Origin: Clostridia bacterium
GTDB lineage: Bacteria; Bacillota; Clostridia; SK-Y3; JACMMQ01
Assembly (NCBI GenBank): GCA_014378955.1
Contig: JACMMQ010000063.1
Coordinates: forward strand, 1 to 8,357
Direction: 5' to 3'
Length of the DNA stretch: 8,357 nt
In this document: positions 7,417 through 8,357 of the stretch, one piece after another
Position numbering within the stretch: the stretch's first letter is position 1
How the letters are laid out: every line of letters starts with the position of its first letter
Position numbers and translations under genes: made by a program
Notes under the pieces: model-generated
Databases searched by the model: none
What the model saw: the letters and a program-made list of their open reading frames with translations, nothing else
Told to the model about the DNA's origin: nothing

Positions 7417-8157
7417 CTTCAAGTGACGTATACACAAGCACAAATTAAGCAGTTACGCAATCAGGTGCGTACCGCATTTTTGGAAAAGTCAAAAGGAGTT
7501 CAGGGCAATGACGTGACTAAACTGTCTCCAAAGGATGTGGAAACACTCTTTTGGCTGTATGATGCTTTGTTTTTATCACATTGGATAACACAGCATCTAA
7601 AAGGCAAGCTGTCCTTTTCGCTGTCTACGAAGATGACAAAAGCGGCAGGCAAAATTATATATCCGCAGAAAATTACGCTCATGAAGCCTGAGGATGTAAA
7701 GCTTGATATTCGCATTGCCACGGACTTTTTCAATGAATATGAGGCGGTTAGCCGAGAAAAACTGGTCAATGGGTTGCCCACGAGCGATGCACTAGAAGCG
7801 CTACAAATGGTGCTTGAGCATGAGCTGTGCCATTTGCTAGAGCTATTGCAATTTGGCAGTACAAGCTGTGCGAAGCCATGCTTTAAACAAATGGCAAACA
7901 GCTTGTTTGGGCATCAAAGCTCAAAGCACGCATTGCCCACCAATGGGGAGATTGCCAGTGAACAGTTAGGACTTAATATCGGGGATGTGGTTGAATTTGC
8001 GTTTGAAGGGAAGGCGTGCAAGGGCATTTTGCACCGCATTCACAAGCGGGCGGTGGTGATGGTTTTTGATAAAAAAGGGCGATTTGTAGACAATCATAAA
8101 AACCACTACACGAAGTTTCTAGTGCCCTTAGCACTGTTGAGGAAAGAAATACTTTAG
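7414..8157 (+). CDS. SprT-like domain protein, putative zinc metalloprotease
   Basis: This cytoplasmic-looking protein of 247 aa has no signal peptide and no membrane segment. It contains HELCH (residues 136-140), a zincin HExxH motif, inside the context VLEHELCHLLELL. An upstream segment FSLSTKMTKAAGKI matches what I recall of SprT-like domains. Known relatives (SprT, Spartan) cleave or bind DNA-linked proteins, but the bacterial members are poorly characterised, so the substrate is unknown. The usual third zinc ligand (His in GHGxxF, 15 residues after the second His) appears to be replaced: the matching stretch reads CAKPCF (152-157). Later H167 and H172 (FGHQSSKH) or the cysteines may serve instead. 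The C-terminal ~65 residues (GDVVEFAFEGK onward) look like a small beta-barrel, KOW/SH3-like. The gene follows the ATPase by 80 nt without a terminator, so co-transcription is likely. Confidence 0.7.
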   Translation: MLQVTYTQAQIKQLRNQVRTAFLEKSKGVQGNDVTKLSPKDVETLFWLYDALFLSHWITQHLKGKLSFSLSTKMTKAAGKIIYPQKITLMKPEDVKLDIRIATDFFNEYEAVSREKLVNGLPTSDALEALQMVLEHELCHLLELLQFGSTSCAKPCFKQMANSLFGHQSSKHALPTNGEIASEQLGLNIGDVVEFAFEGKACKGILHRIHKRAVVMVFDKKGRFVDNHKNHYTKFLVPLALLRKEIL

Positions 8158-8178
8158 TTGGGAGATTTAATAATCAAA

Positions 8179-8286
8179 GTTTTAATCAATTTTTTTCAAA
8201 AAATTGCGGGATTAAAGGGCAGAGCCCTTTAGCGTTGTCCGCAGACAACGAAATCCAACCACTCAATACTAATCTTAGATTAAAAC
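8179..8286. repeat. cluster of hairpins enclosed by 9-bp complementary arms
   Basis: GTTTTAATC (8179-8187) is a perfect reverse complement of GATTAAAAC (8278-8286). Between them lie three inverted repeats. The first is an AT-rich hairpin (8187-8194/8199-8206, loop TTCA). The second is AAAGGGC/GCCCTTT (8214-8220/8224-8230, loop AGA). The third is CGTTGTC/GACAACG (8233-8239/8244-8250, loop CGCA). None has a proper T-run after it on the + strand. The composite resembles dispersed intergenic palindromic repeats of clostridial genomes, or a structured RNA or element end. A terminator role for the SprT-like gene is possible but weak. The pairing is seen directly; the class is inferred. Confidence 0.6.
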
Positions 8287-8304
8287 ATAACCAGCGGAGG
8301 GAGG

Positions 8305-8326
8305 CAAAACGCAAGTGCGCGTTTTG
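8305..8326. repeat. 8-bp hairpin with a GTG start codon in its loop
   Basis: CAAAACGC (8305-8312) pairs perfectly with GCGTTTTG (8319-8326) around the loop AAGTGC. The loop contains the GTG at 8315 that is the candidate start of the truncated gene at the window edge, and a purine-rich GGAGGGAGG (8296-8304) abuts the stem. In mRNA it could limit access of ribosomes to the start codon. Confidence 0.55.
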
Positions 8327-8357
8327 GAACCTAAATTCCCGAGTAAAATATCACATA
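8315..8357 (+). CDS. possible start of a further gene, cut by the window end
   Basis: GTG 8315 follows a strong SD-like GGAGGGAGG (8296-8304) at a 10-nt spacing and opens a frame with no stop to the edge. The 14 visible residues read MRVLEPKFPSKISH. There is an in-frame TAA at 8288 upstream, and no other start lies between. The opening basic-proline pattern recalls the N-termini of clostridial serine recombinases, which run into RVAAYARVS soon after. That is recall from a very short stretch and only a suggestion. If true, the preceding hairpin cluster could be the end of an integrated element. The frame may also be chance, given how little is visible. Confidence 0.35.
   Translation, partial: MRVLEPKFPSKISH

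Noticed and set aside
8187..8206. AT-rich hairpin after the SprT-like gene as an intrinsic terminator
   Set aside because: The stem is almost all A/T and is followed by GCGGG rather than T residues; kept only as part of the hairpin cluster.
1..8357. CRISPR array, tRNA or rRNA
   Set aside because: No regularly spaced direct repeats, cloverleaf or rRNA-like sequence was seen on either strand.

Overview
The window looks like chromosomal DNA of a low-GC Bacillota, probably a clostridial lineage. The evidence is an AT-leaning sequence (GC judged by eye at about 40-45%), strong purine-rich Shine-Dalgarno (SD) sites, TTG/GTG start use, extended -10 promoters, and the comEC-holA neighbour pair familiar from Firmicutes. 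Every gene found is on the + strand. No rRNA, tRNA, CRISPR array or transposase was found.

Layout. Bases 1-1016 hold the C-terminal two thirds of a DEAD-box RNA helicase of the CshA/DeaD/DbpA type, closed by a clear intrinsic terminator (1026-1054). A promoter whose -35 box overlaps the terminator T-run (1053-1081) starts the next unit. Its roughly 165-nt leader is almost entirely a long imperfect inverted repeat (1105-1236) that ends three bases before the SD of comEC. ComEC (1255-3594), the DNA-uptake channel, overlaps holA (3591-4595), the DNA polymerase III delta subunit, by ATGA. A new extended -10 promoter (4639-4647) drives a P2-type Ca2+-ATPase (4682-7333). This is followed after 80 nt by a SprT-like putative zinc metalloprotease (7414-8157). 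The last 200 bases hold a cluster of hairpins (8179-8326) and possibly the first 14 codons of another gene with a strong SD, cut by the window edge.

How the genes fit together. comEC and holA form a DNA uptake/replication pair; comEA and comEB are not upstream. The ATPase and SprT-like gene may be co-transcribed, but nothing in the sequence links their functions. The most interesting non-coding signal is in the comEC leader. A CACCTC segment can pair either with a GAGGTG in the leader or with the identical GAGGTG of the ribosome binding site, which is the layout expected of a translational RNA switch. The 3' hairpin cluster, with a start codon placed in a hairpin loop, is the second most interesting region and may mark the edge of a mobile or repeated element.
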